From NCBI RefSeq assembly GCF_031143425.1, contig NC_090450.1, positions 172,407,272 to 172,471,271 of the forward strand: a DNA stretch of 64,000 nucleotides, written 5' to 3'. The notes under the pieces are model-generated. The model was not told where the DNA came from, ran no database searches, and saw only the letters and a list, made by a program, of their open reading frames with translations. Made by a program: the position numbers and the translations under genes. Shown piece by piece: positions 46,921 through 58,584 of the stretch. Within the stretch, counting starts at the first letter, position 1. Every line of letters begins with the position of its first letter. The DNA comes from Pleurodeles waltl. Lineage: Eukaryota > Chordata > Amphibia > Caudata > Salamandridae.

Positions 46921-46954
46921 TCACATACATACATACATATATACATACATACCA
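46921..46954. repeat. TACA microsatellite
   Basis: Short run of CATA/TACA units. Confidence 0.85.
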
Positions 46955-48141
46955 TCACATGTGCTTGGGATATCAGTGCAGTAATTTGGTTACACCAGTT
47001 GCTGGGTACGTTAGATGAACAGGGCAGTAGGCCAACACTACTGTGACACACAGAAAAAGTTATGGTCACAAGAAGATCACTACAAATATGGTATCCAGCC
47101 ACCACTGTGCTACAACCTTGATCATGTAAGAGGGACAGCAGTCCTCTGTCTTTATGAAGAATGTACCTAGTGAGTTTCTGCTGGTCCGGGCAGGTTCAGG
47201 ACGGCACTCACATGAAGGGACTGGCCTAGGCCTTCATGCCTAGATTAGTGTGTGGCTGAGGCCATAAAAACCGAAAAAGCAGCCTGCCATATAAAGTCCA
47301 GCACTCAGGGCAGGGGTAACTACTGTACAATATTGAGGGGGCATTCCCGTACCAAAAATAACCATCATCCAGCAAGCTAGCTAGAAGGGCAACAATTCAA
47401 GGAAAGATCCAGGCATCATTGAGGAATTATTCACTCCTAGACCTCCCCAGTGGCTGTGCATGGGCAGAAAAAGACAGCTGGCTACCAGCTCTGGATTGGA
47501 GTCTGCAATAAGGTGGTCAATTTAACTTACAGACTTCTTTCAGGACAGTCAGGTGATACACTAACATTCCAGTTGACTTCTGGAAATGACGAGTTAGCTC
47601 GGGTGCAATGCTTCTAACTCTTTTATATTGTAAAGACTATCTTTACCTGTGACTGGGTGTTTCTGGTGCCAGTCTTTCCTTGGAAAGTAATGTAAAGCTA
47701 CCAAGGAGTCCCTCCCTTCATCTGCTGTCATCATGTTCTTGGTCAAATCTTCTGGTCAGCTGAGCACTTTCAGCATCCAACAGTGAATAGAAGACAAATG
47801 ATTTAATCAGGGCTCCTTGAGGTTCTAAGTATATGTTAAATAAACTTGGAGATCATGACAGCCCTTGAGGAACACCACAGCCATCCTGATGAAAAGAAGA
47901 GGTGAAATGAGGAGGGACACATCTTGACTTCTCACCATGATAAAGGACATACCCCACTCAAGGAAAGCCACTACAATGACAACTCTTGTGAGAAGGTCAA
48001 ACACAACCCTAAGGCTGACTGTGCTAAAGGCAATGGAAATGTGCAACATTATAATTACCAAAATAGTGAGGGTTACTTTAGAGGGTAAGGTTGAATAGCA
48101 TGCTCACAATACAGCTGCTTAAATATATTCAGCTGCAACAA
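46955..48141. other. no feature recognised
   Basis: No gene or element supported. Possible old repeat remnants only. Confidence 0.45.
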
Positions 48142-48285
48142 CAGTTCGGGCTTGACTTTTCTCATTGGAGCAGGGTTCAAGACTGATTTGCATATGGCTG
48201 AGGTGGCATGGTGTGTGAAGAACAATGGACTGGGATTCATCCCAAGCAATTGCCAGAGGCTGAGATTAATTCAAGCATTCCATAC
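48142..48285 (+). repeat. isolated degenerate satellite 2-like fragment
   Basis: CAGTTCGGGCTTGACT, then GGGTTCAAGACTGATTTGCA and ATATGGCTG..GGCATGG.. GAACAATGGA follow the same order as the region from ~155 to ~270 of the units at 18489-19470, including an intact octamer (48186-48193). The hammerhead part is missing. This shows that the family is dispersed as well as tandem. Confidence 0.75.
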
Positions 48286-50107
48286 TTCACCTTGTTGTTG
48301 AAGCTAAACAATGGCATTTCAGAGCGTTTGGCAGGGATAGCCTATCAGACTTTATCCCTGCAGTATGGCTGTGCGATCAGATTGCACTGTGTTTAATTAA
48401 TTTATGAAAAACAGATAACACAGTGTGACCAACTTCGGCTGTACTAAGTTTCAAGCATATCAGTCTTTTTCAAAGAATGACATAACGGATAGCCTTACAA
48501 AGCAGACAGTGTGGTGCCATAGCCAACACATTCTACTGCATTTGTATGCCTCGTGATAAGCATCTCCAATTACAATGATATCATGTATGATACAAAGAGT
48601 ATAAGGGTTGGGGGCACAAGAGGGAAAAATTAACTTTTCTGTAGGACTACTCCCTCAGCAAAGTGGGCATATGGCAAGTTTCAGCTGCAGAACATGGCTC
48701 TTTCCTCCCACCTGCTTGGCAGCATATTAGGGTTTACCTCACCTTATGACATTCTGTACATATGTCCATATAGATATGTAAAAGGTGTGATGCATACATG
48801 AAATATGTACATGCCTAATTTGTAGGTATAAAAAATATGGTAGTTGATTGTTGCACACCCAGTACTCCTTATTGTGGAAATCCTTACCACTGAAGCAAAG
48901 CATGGGAAATTATAATTTCTTTTTCAGAAGATAATTGACTCATCTATTTTCCTTGGCATTTTAAAAATTCAATTCTATGAAAGCCCTCACAAGCTCAATG
49001 CATAGTGATACCCAGTTAGGTGTCTAGATTGGCTTCTTCTTATTCATCCATGTTTTTAGGATTTTGCATTCCTTCAAGCATTTCTTGTTTTGGTATAGAT
49101 ATATCTAAAGGTAGGCCTTTTCCTCCACTCCCCTTCCTCATTGGTTAATCAACTGGTTTCCCATCAATGGGTTCCTGCAAATGACCATTTTGCAACCCAT
49201 CCCTATTGTTGGTATTAATACCATGAAGTATTAATAAATATATGCAGGGTGGTTTGAAGTGCTTTTCAAGAAGCACAAATAGAAATGCTATTGTAAAATG
49301 AATATGCAAATGAAATAAAAAAAACTCCTCATTTTGCTTACTGGCCATTGTTGAAGTGACTGTTTCGAGTTAAGTGACCGTATGGTAAGGAGAAATGTAA
49401 AACTACAGACATTTTCAAAGGGCATAGGTATGAGTTGGTAGATAATGCAAACAGTGAGCAAAGCTTTCAAGCTGTTTTATGTACAGCATTGGTGGCTTTT
49501 CCTGTTCTTCTTATATTCTGGTACTTTTAATTCTGATTCAGAACCTGAATGCAGCACTAGGTGGACAGAGCTGGCCAGGATCCAAGATGGCTGCATCTCT
49601 TAGGAGCTTAGCGGGCGGCTCCATTTTCCTGCCAGTTTCGTGCAGCTGATTGAGCCAAGAGTCCTGAATTGTGAAGTAAAGGTTGCCCTGACACTGTGGA
49701 CTGACTAGAGCCAGGTGAGCAGATTCCAAGAGGGTCAGAATCAGTGCACTCTCTCGCACCCTCAGAGCCCAGCCCCTTGAGAAAGCTCTGACTCACGTAA
49801 GGAGATCTGGGAATGTGACTGCAGTCATTGATGGTCTGGTGCACATACATCAGTGAAGAGCTCAGAGGAAAGATGAGAAAAAACTAATATCAGCATCTCC
49901 AAGTGTTTTCACAATCATAAAACAACATAGGTCTTTTGAATGATAATTCCTTCCAGAATATTATTCTTTGAGATGGACTTTTCCGAATCAGTGTGTTCTT
50001 CATCTGAGAATTGAGGGAAAGGTATATCATGAAGAAAATGTAGGCTGTTGTCTTTATGTAGGCTATCATTATCTTTGTAGAGATGTTCTCAGAAAGATTC
50101 AAATATA
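48286..50107. other. 1.8 kb without a recognised gene
   Basis: AT-rich, no supported feature. 49540-49760 is more GC-rich with CAAGATGGCTGC and an AGCCAGGTGAGC word, which could be a repeat 5' part, but this is not assignable. Confidence 0.4.
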
Positions 50108-50195
50108 GGGCCTGATTACAAGTTTAGCGGTCCGTGCACCACCACAGCGGAAGTAGCGGCCCGACCACCATGGCTTGGCGGTCGGACCACTGTAT
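50108..50195. repeat. left terminal inverted repeat of the Harbinger element
   Basis: GGGCCTGATTACAAGTTTAGC, then GCGGTCC and the GGTCGGACC-type hairpin around 50160-50190. Confidence 0.8.
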
Positions 50196-51809
50196 TAAGA
50201 GTCATGCAGGCCTATGGAGCAGAGACCACAGCAGCCCCGTCAGCACCACCAGGCAGCGCAGACCACCGTGGTTGCGAGCCAGCACAAACAGGCAGGCAGA
50301 GCCTGTGTTTCCGCCAGACACTAATGAGGTTGCATACCACCAATGTGACAGTGATGGTCCAACCACCACACATGAGCAGGCGGAAATGAAAAATGTAAAG
50401 GGAGCAATTAATCTGCAAGCAGCGTTACAAGTCCTGTGTCACCATGGAGCCCATCACACATGTCCTGCCTCTGCTGCTGCTCATCGATGGAGCAGAAAAT
50501 CCACCCCACCATGGACACAACCGACTTTAAGTACACACACCTACTTCTGTCATTACGCTCAACAACAGATCATCGCGTCATCATCCACGTGATCTGGCGG
50601 TCAAGCTACGTGGCCAAGTACACTTGTCATCAGGTACACAGTCTAAGTCATTCACAAATTAGGACACTGTCACAAAATGCCCCCTTTGAGCAGGTCCCTC
50701 ACACTGCACTGCAACACTACACAAAAACACACATCTGCACGTTTTAAGCACAGGAACATGAAGGGTACACAACACCAACAACACAGTAACATCACATCTA
50801 GAAATACAACTGACACCCTCAGATTGCACACATGCCATAGACTGCTGTCAAATTCAACACACATGTGTACGGATGTGTTATGGAACACAAACACCCTTCC
50901 TATGAACCAGCCCTGCAATGGACCCACACATCACCCACACACCAACACAATGGAAGGACAGTGAGTTCAAATATACAAATCTTGCTGTGCAAACAATACC
51001 TGCACATAAGGGATGGGGGCATCAGGAGCACTCAGGGAAGGATGCTGCAGTGGCACACATGTCACTTTGCACACAACCCTAAAACAACATTTGGACAGGA
51101 ACTGGCCCTTCAGGAATCTCAGGGACAAAATATACTAGAGCTAAGAGACACGCCGATCCGCACAATGTGGAAGTGGAAGTCAAGAAAGCATATAACACAG
51201 CAACAGCATTGGCCATACATCTAGATGAAGTAGCTACAAGGTACACACACAAAATGGACATATGCACAATCAGATGCAAACAAAGGTAGCACGATTGAAC
51301 CCCCTCCATGTCTGGACAAACAAAACTCGAGCTCCCAGAAATATCAGGGGGTCAAGTCTACCACAATACATGTTGATATTGGGCAACACATGGTAAAATA
51401 CTTACCATACCAAACAGAACACAATGCAATGACACCCCAATTGTATTAAAACACACGTTTCCATACAGTTAACATCTACCTTTGTCTTGGTTGGCACCAG
51501 CAATGCCCACAATGTCAGATATTGCAAACAACAGCAAATGGATCCACAAGCAGAATAAAACACACACAACTGTAGGCATACAACACAAGTTACTCAGGAG
51601 CAACATAATGGAAGAAAACGAACTGCAGGACAAATGTGTACCCAAAAAAAACAACTGTTTGGGTTTATTTGTAACCAAATGCAAAATGTCCAAGGCCATT
51701 GGCCAGCCCAGCAGTTTTTCACTGCACAGTACCGTGCCCACACTTGACTCCTATTGCTCCCAGGGAACCATCACAGGAAGGGTCATCAAGTGAGCAGACA
51801 AGCACCTCA
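50196..51809. other. Harbinger internal non-coding region
   Basis: CA-rich sequence between the left end and the Myb/SANT gene. Overlapping open frames on both strands have no motif. No supported gene. Confidence 0.5.
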
Positions 51810-53155
51810 AGGATCATCCGGGGGCAGTGGTGGGTCAGATTTGGGATGGGTGGGTTTGGGTTTGGGAGGGGTGGACTCTTTCTTAGGAGGGGTGGGCTTC
51901 TTCTTTGGGAAGGAGGTATATTTTGCTTGCAAGGGGGGCAGGTGTGACAGGGGAAGACTTGGATGTGGAAGGGATGGGTTAGGATGTGGGCCTGGGCCTC
52001 TTTGGTTTGGGACGTGATGTGGAGGATACAGAGGAAAGGGCAAGTTTAAAAAAACCTTTCCTCTGCCACATGGGGACAGTCATCAGAAGGGGTTGAGGAT
52101 TTGGAGGTTGATGGCGTGGTTGTCTGGTGTGTACGTGTTGATATCTTGGGTGTGTGCATATGTGAGGTATGCTTCTTTTTGGGTGGTGTCTGTGGTATGT
52201 GTGAGTGTAGGTGTTTGTGTGTCTTGGGGGCTGGGAGGTGGAGGTGCTAGGGGATGTGGAAGTGGTGGATGTGTGAATGTCTGTTTTGGTGGTGTGTGCA
52301 GGTATGGTGGGTGTGGAGGATGTCTGTGTGTCTGTTGGAGTGGTGTCTGCGGGTATGGTGGGTGTGGTGTCTGTGGGTATGGTGTGGGTGTGGTGAGTGT
52401 GCCACTGCCTGTTGTCATGGTGCCTGTGGATATGCTTGATGTGGTGTGTGGGCCAGTGAGGGTGCTGAGATGTCTGGGGAAGTTGTGGCTGATGTGTGTG
52501 TTGGTGTGTGTTGTGTGCTTGTGTGCCGGTGTGTTTTGTGGTGTTTGTGTTTGTATGTGCAGTTTGTGTGTGTTGAGGTGGGAGGGTGCAGATCTGTCTG
52601 TGTGCTTGGGATAGTCAGGGGAATGGGGGATTTGGATTGGGAAGAGGGAGGTGGAGGGGGAGCGGAATGTGGGGGGTGAATGGCTGCAATCTGTGAGGGG
52701 GCCAGAGCCTGAAAAGATCTCTGTAGGTTAGACATGGCACTATGAATGCCTTTCAAGAAAGCATTGGTCTGCTGAAGTTGGCAGGCCAACCCCTGGATGG
52801 CATTCACAATATCAGCATGACCCACAGAGATACTCCTCAGGATGTCAATATCCTCCTCACTCAGGGCAGCAGGGGTAACAGAGGCTGGGGACGAGGTGCA
52901 TGTCGCAAAGGAGATGCCCACCCTGTTGGGTGAGCTGGCAAGGCCAACTGGTTGGGGACCAACAGGGATGGTGGTGATAGAACTGGGGGTGGCGGACAAT
53001 GATGGTACTGTATTATGTACTAATGGGTCCGCCACCACTAGGGAGTGGCCACTGGAGGAAGAATCCGGTGATGATGATGTAGATCCGGTTTCTGCCGTGG
53101 CACTCCCCTCACCCTCCTGGCCACTGGGTCCCTCTGTGTCGGTGGTGTCTTAACC
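51810..53155 (-). pseudogene. C-terminal exon of Myb/SANT-type Harbinger accessory protein
   Basis: The - strand reads DTTDTEGPSGQEGEG and STSSSPDSSSSGHS (linker). An open frame from 53038 to 52415 carries a predicted helical segment with heptad spacing (SEEDIDILRSISVGHADIVN.., then LACQLQQTNAFLKGIHSAMS..), then a Pro-rich tail. This acidic/Ser linker, coiled coil and low-complexity tail is the layout I associate with Myb/SANT-like proteins of salamander Harbinger elements. The coding end lies in a TG-rich minisatellite (52090-52610) that has expanded and shifted the frame. A basic word RPKPKRPRP near 52000 could be a nuclear-localisation remnant. Such a protein binds the ends and brings in the nuclease. 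Confidence 0.7.
52090..52610. repeat. TG-rich minisatellite inside the Myb/SANT gene tail
   Basis: Irregular array of GGTGTGTG, GGTATGGTGGGTGTGG and GTGTCTGTG words. It gives Cys/Val/Gly-rich frames on + and His/Thr/Pro-rich frames on -. The + strand 173-codon frame is an artefact of it. Confidence 0.8.
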
Positions 53156-54412
53156 CAAGGTCCCATGGCCAGATACTTACCCTCTTGCCTGTGTCCTATC
53201 TCCTTCACTTACCTGGGCTGATGCTGCAAATACAAAGGGAAAGGTGGATACAGAAGGTGTCTTTCTTGTGCATGTATGGACATGTGGCTTACCAAATGCA
53301 GACTCATGCCGCTTTTGGGGGTAGGGTCTGTGGTATGTACCAGTGCCACAGAACACTTCTTTGGACTTATGTGTCTATCCCAGAGAGATGGCAGCCAATA
53401 TAAAAAGGTATGCATTGAACAATTTCTGCTATGTGACCAAGCTACTGAGTCATATTTCATTGCCTCCCAGGAATCAACACACTGCCTCCACTGTGGGATT
53501 TTCATCAGTGAAACAAGCCTGTACAGGACAAATATGAATTCTGTGAGAATTACATCAAAGCTGTGGGAGTAAGGGACCTGTCATGAGTCAAAGACACAAA
53601 TTGACAATGATGCTAAATGCACATATGGACTAGTTCATGGATTAACCTCAGTACACATTCCTAATCTAGACAACAGACTGAGGCATTCAGGGCAAGTTTT
53701 GCCACTAGATCCTCATATTGGCCACAAGGCAGGATCTGCTGGTGTATAGAATGTGGGCACAGTGCCACAGTTGCATAGTCACAGGGACTCTACCACAGCC
53801 TAAACTATGTCCCATACTGGGAGATACATTTGACAGGCCCTGGTCTTTGCAAGCCAAGCATAGAGAACCTACATGACACTCCATTTCCATCACTGCCATG
53901 CATGACAGTACATCATGTGGCCATCAGCAATTTGGCATATGGTGCGTGTGGCAACCTGAATGGTAGAGAGAGTCAGGATATGCCTTCCAGACTACAGTTT
54001 GACAAGGCTAGTCGTAGGGTGAAAGATCGATCGGAGGTACTATACACATTGCTTACAAGATCCTCAAATGAATTATACAAAATGCATAAATAGCTCATGC
54101 TGTCATGCACATACATGTTGTCTAACATTTACAAACATCATACAGAAAAAGATGGCAGTGGATGGCAGTAAAGTCTCCTTACCTACTTATGTGCATCCAA
54201 CACAAGGAGGAACTAGGACCTCAAAAACCTCACACAACACAATGTGACTGAACTTAAGATATGTTACTGGCCCATGCACATCCCTTTGACACCACACAGA
54301 TGGCAACCACAGGCACACAAGAAGTCTAACTGCCACACAGGGGCACATGGTAGCCTGTGAGGAGGGAAGAGATGGTGTCAAACAGTATCAATTGTGCCTA
54401 TAAGATTCTTAC
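53156..54412. other. intron/degenerate region of the Myb/SANT gene
   Basis: Two - strand GTAAGT words (near 53177 and 53210) look like splice donors. The second half of the SANT domain expected here (the conserved helix with W-R-A-I-A and R-K-R-W-E-D type motifs) is not found, so that exon is lost or unreadable. No other gene seen. Confidence 0.45.
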
Positions 54413-54526
54413 CTGCTCTTCTGGTGAGCCATAGAGCTGTTCATACAGAGATAGGACCTCATTTACAAGCCTCTCCTGCTCCTCTGGAGAGAAGACAGGG
54501 GCCCTATCACCTGCTGGATGTGGCAT
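54413..54526 (-). pseudogene. first exon of Myb/SANT-type Harbinger protein
   Basis: An ATG at 54526 opens exactly 38 codons without a stop, MPHPAGDRAPVFSPEEQERL then VNEVLSLYEQLYGSPEEQ. The CAG|GTAAGA splice donor follows at 54413/54412. The sequence F-S-P-E-E-xx-ERLV-xx-VL-xx-Y-xx-LYG is the first helix region of the Myb/SANT-like domain of these proteins. The gene diverges from the transposase that begins near 55180 on the + strand, so they may have shared a bidirectional promoter. This exon is intact while the later SANT exon is missing. Confidence 0.78.
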
Positions 54527-54529
54527 GAT

Positions 54530-55179
54530 TGCTTCATTAGGTGGAACATAGCAGCTCGGGTCATGGAGGTGTTGCTGGCAGCAGTGTCAGCAGTCAAGTA
54601 AGTGAATCTGCACAACAATGCAGCCACGTCCACCATGTATGCTGTCATCACAGTCATAACGTTAGCCTATGAATTGTGTCTTTCGTGGTAGCAACCACCT
54701 ACGGCCCTGACGACTTCCGCCGGTGGTCATGGGCAGTTTCTAATGTCCAGAGGAGTATGTCAGGCATCCACCATTTTGGTGGCCTCAAAGGCTGTATTTG
54801 GCTTTATAAACTGTCACACCTACAATATATGTTTAGTAGCATCATAAAAATCCGTATTCTGCCTTGTCTTGCAGGTCTTTCTACTCAACCACCATTGTAG
54901 TTTGTTGCATGGCACATATGTCTTTTAACAGCGGTGCACAGGCCACGACCACCAACGGTCTTTTTGGTGGTCAGAATATACAGTCACATTTTGAGGAGAA
55001 ATTGTATAGCACATCTTCAAATTACATCCAAATCCACCTTGCATAGTTGCCAGCTGGGATGTGAACTGTGTGTCATGTCTATGCAGTCAGAAATGCTTTG
55101 TCACATGATATTATTGCCATGCATTATGTATGTTGTTGGGGACACACTGACTAAAGTTACAAATCATGTCTTGTCACAC
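54530..55179. promoter_or_regulatory. divergent intergenic region between the two Harbinger genes
   Basis: This ~650-bp stretch separates the - strand Myb/SANT start from the + strand transposase start. It contains inverted words CCGCCGGTGGTC, CACGACCACC and TTTTTGGTGGTC similar to the element's terminal GGCGGTC motifs, possible binding sites for the Myb/SANT protein. No core promoter could be identified. Confidence 0.4.
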
Positions 55180-56290
55180 ATAGGTACCCTGGGAGAGGGA
55201 GGATGTGACAACCTTCTGTCCTTCATCCACTGCCAGGCCTTCAGACCATGGATGAACGCCACATCATACAGCTCTAACGTCTGAATAGGCAAACAATAGT
55301 GGACTTATGCTGTCAGTTGGAGCCAGATCTGACACCATCTATTAGTTATACAACCAGCATAGCACCCATTGTACAAGTCATGTCAGTATTGCACTTCCTA
55401 GCCAGAGGCCCTATCTGCTGGTACATCCCAACCTATGTTCACTCTGGTGTTGAAGAATTTCCTCTCAGCCATGGTAAAACACATCGACATCTATATTAGG
55501 TCCCCCCGACATGAGGATTTAGCCAATGTGAAGGCTGACTTTTATGGTTTTGGCCGTCTCCCTCCTGTGGTGGGAGGCCATTGATGGCACACATATTGGC
55601 TTGGTGCCACCGCAGGCCACTGAACAGGTCTATCACAACACAAAGAACTTCTATTCCATCAATGTGCAAGTTGTCTGTTTGGTGGATCTCACGTGTCTGT
55701 GCCTGTTATCCGGGTTCAGCACATGATACCTTCATAGCGTGGAACAGCAACATACCCTAGTTGATGTCACAACTGCACCCAGGGAGGGGTGGCTGGTTAG
55801 TAAGTCATGTCTGTCCTAAATGTGTGTGTGCAATGTCAGGTGCTAAAATCATTAAGTGAGGGACTCATTGTTGCACTTATGTCCTATTTCTTGACAGGAG
55901 CCTCCACATGTCCAAGCCGTCCTTGGTTGTTGATGCCGCTGAGGAATCCAACTATGCTTGGGGAAGCCCACTTCAATGAGGCCCATGGAAGAACACTGCA
56001 GCGAGTGGAGTGGGCCTTTGGGCTCCTGAAGGCCAGATTCCGCTGTCTGGACCAGATTAGTGGAGCCCTCCTCTACTCACCCGGGAAAATCCATCAGATC
56101 ACTGTGACATGCTGCATGCTCCACAACATCGCCCTGCAGAGGAATATCCCCTACATTCAAGAGGAGGAGGCACCGGTAGTACCACCGGGTGAGAATCCTG
56201 AAATGCCAAGTGAGGATGACATGGTGAAGAGGAAGCAGCTGACTTGTGGAAAGAGCTCATCAATAGCTACTTTTCATGAGTGTAAGTATG
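55180..56290 (+). pseudogene. HARBI1-like Harbinger transposase (decayed, two exons)
   Basis: The DDE nuclease of PIF/Harbinger elements, readable across several frameshifts. Exon 1 (about 55180-55800) has FRPWMN, VDLCCQLEPDL, VMSVLHFLARG, FYGFGRLPPVVG, AIDGTHIGLVPP (first Asp, codon 55582-55584), STEQ-like and SINVQVVC, then YPGSAHDTFIAWNS (second Asp, codon 55725-55727). An intron of ~100 bp follows, with the TTGACAG acceptor at 55891-55897. Exon 2 (55898-56290) has PSRPWLLMPLRNP, FNEAHGRTLQRVEWAFGLLK (Glu, codon 56008-56010), ARFRCL, LLYSPGKI and CCMLHNIAL. A GTAAGT follows at 56282. The segment between FLARG and FYGFG is shortened by a deletion. Stops inactivate it, though all three catalytic acids remain. 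Confidence 0.9.
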
Positions 56291-57223
56291 TCATGTGATA
56301 TAATGACTGTGACTGTATGATGAACTGTAGTTGGGAGAATGTGTGGAGTTGAGTGTTTTAGAAACAGCTAGGAAGCTGATACTTTGCAATATTAAGCCAC
56401 AGGCTGGTAGATACGATAGCTTTTGACACATCCCCCCCCTTGATGATGTTGCTTTGTTTGTGTCAGTTTACTTGCAATGTACTTTATTTTTCATTTGCTT
56501 GGTATGTGACTTATGTCATGGGTATTTTTTCAAGCCAATACCCCTTTCTTTGTTCTTTGTGCAGGTACCTTCACCATGGCATCTTCATTTGGGCATTTCA
56601 GAGTTGTAAGGCTGGCAGGTATCTGATGCTGTTCTGACAGACAAAGTGGACGTGGACTGTTCCAGGTAATGTAGGTTGCAGAGTTTGAATGTATGAGACT
56701 TGTGCAAAAGCAGTTGGCACAGTGTTTGGATGGAGATACAGAAGTGCACATTGCACTTGTTTTGTGTCTTGTGGTGGGCCTGATGCATCATTTGTGTCAT
56801 TATGTGGTAGGAAAATATGCAATCCTAGCTTTTGATCAAATCATATTTCCTTCACATTGGCTGCACAATCTTTTTGTATGACCCGTATAGAGCAGTAGAT
56901 GTTCTTCATCATTGCAGGCCACAGTGCCTGTGCCACAACACTGACATATATTTGTGTCAAACCACCAGATGCATGGGAATTGGATTATGATGAGCCAGTG
57001 ATCAAGGACTGTTGTGCTGCCATCTGTCTGCATCTTGGCTTATGTGATGTTGGATTACTTTGGTGTGGTATGTGATAAGGCTCAAGCTGCTGACATCAAC
57101 CACTCAATGGAGTAGATGCCACACCATTGGGAGTCCAAAGTCCAGAGGACTCCTCCCAATGGAACGGGTAGGTGGTTGAGGCTCAGCCAACAGAGTGAAT
57201 GTGTGGCGCACAAAAGAGGTCCT
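56291..57223. other. Harbinger internal non-coding region
   Basis: TG-rich non-coding sequence downstream of the transposase. No gene supported. Confidence 0.5.
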
Positions 57224-58060
57224 TTAGGAAGAGGTCACTTGCTGGCTGTGGTGCAAGTCTTGCCATCTGCACCTCCTGGATTCTTTGCTGGACATCTCTG
57301 CTTGCATGGTGGGGGGATCTGCTGCTACAGAAGCAGGGCTGCCTATGGCTGGTTCTTCCTCTTGCAGGGCCTCCCTTCCAGTGGTTGGCACAGATGTTGA
57401 TGTGTCTGATGTTGATGAGCCAAAGGAAGGGGTAGACTGTTGTTGAAAAGCCCTGCTCAGGGCGGTGTGAATGTCCCTAAGCACCCCTGTTGGGGAGGCT
57501 ATGTTGATATTAAAGGCCTCCATCTGTTTCTGCATGTCTCTGTGCATGTTCCTTTGTAGCTGCTTGATTTCCTGGAGTTCAGCCAAGACCTGGCCCATCA
57601 TACCTGAAGACTCCTGATTCACCCCCAAGACTTGGTTGATGGTGCCCTGGCAAGATCAGCCCTAGTGGTGTCACCTGCTGGCCCACAGCATCACTCCCAC
57701 GCACCCTACCCCCATTGGCCTGTGCCCTTGCCACAAGGTACCCTCTCCAACTTGTTCTTGGACCATCATCGCCGGAAGTGTGCTTCAACTCAGGATCCAG
57801 GACTTGGGGGGCACTAGATGGTAGACACTGTGCTTGGGACGCAGGTTGGGGATGAATGGCTGCCTGTGATGTTGAGGCAACTGGGCTGGGAGGTGATATA
57901 GTGGCCACAGTGAGGCTCACTGTTGCCATCTGACCAGGTGGCCCAGATCGGCCAGAACAATCCTCCACATCCAGACATCCAAGAGTGTCCTCTTCACTGA
58001 GGTTTTTATCCAGGGGTAGTGTCAGTCTGTTCTGTGGCCTTTGTGCACCCAGCAGCAGTG
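57224..58060 (-). pseudogene. second accessory-type protein tail in the Harbinger element
   Basis: The - strand from ~58060 reads LSEEDTLGCLDVEDCSGRSG and QMATVSLTV, then Ser/Thr/Pro-rich sequence. After a frameshift near 57620 comes a helical segment MMGQVLAELQEIKQLQRNMH.. ending VLRDIHTALSRAFQQQ, then STSDTSTSVP and a short acidic tail. V-E-D-C-S-G-x-S-G plus a coiled coil and Ser/Thr-rich end is the plan of Myb/SANT-like accessory proteins in salamander genomes (from memory). No SANT domain was found upstream. The sequence differs from the tail at 51810-53155, so it is a second, paralogous gene or comes from a nested element. Confidence 0.6.
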
Positions 58061-58584
58061 CCACCAATTGATGTAAATAGTACAATGTTACTGGTTGTAT
58101 TGTGACATCTACCTTTAATGGTTTAGTGTTACAGTAAGCAGAGACCTTGTACAAAGTTAAGTTGCAGTTAATCCTATTGTGACAAATAACCATGGTACTG
58201 AATGTATTGACATGCCATGTGTGAAGCATACCAATTCATTTTGATTCAAGCTGCTGCTGAAATGTACAGATCATTAGCACCACAGAGGGTGGCCTAAAAA
58301 TGCCATCTTGCCACCAGTACAGGCACTCCAGTGGCTAGGAAAGATATAACTTTACCTATTTGAGAGTGATGCAGGCAGACCCAGGACCTTGCTGTATATG
58401 TGACTGGAGTCATCATTTGCATAGTGCAGTGTGAATGTGTCTTCTGCCAATACCAATCTGGTGATGCGCCTTGAGGCCTTATGAATACTTGTTATATACA
58501 GTGGTTAAGGTGTCATTCCTGTCCTCCAATAATTAATCTTGGGTTAGCAAGTCAAGATGGAGCTATGTTGACAGATACGTATGC
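58061..58584. other. Harbinger internal non-coding region
   Basis: No supported gene. A SANT-encoding exon was looked for on the - strand and not found. Confidence 0.45.

Noticed and set aside
52093..52614. 173-codon Cys/Val/Gly-rich frame on the + strand
   Set aside because: Product of a TG-rich minisatellite that lies within the - strand Harbinger accessory gene.
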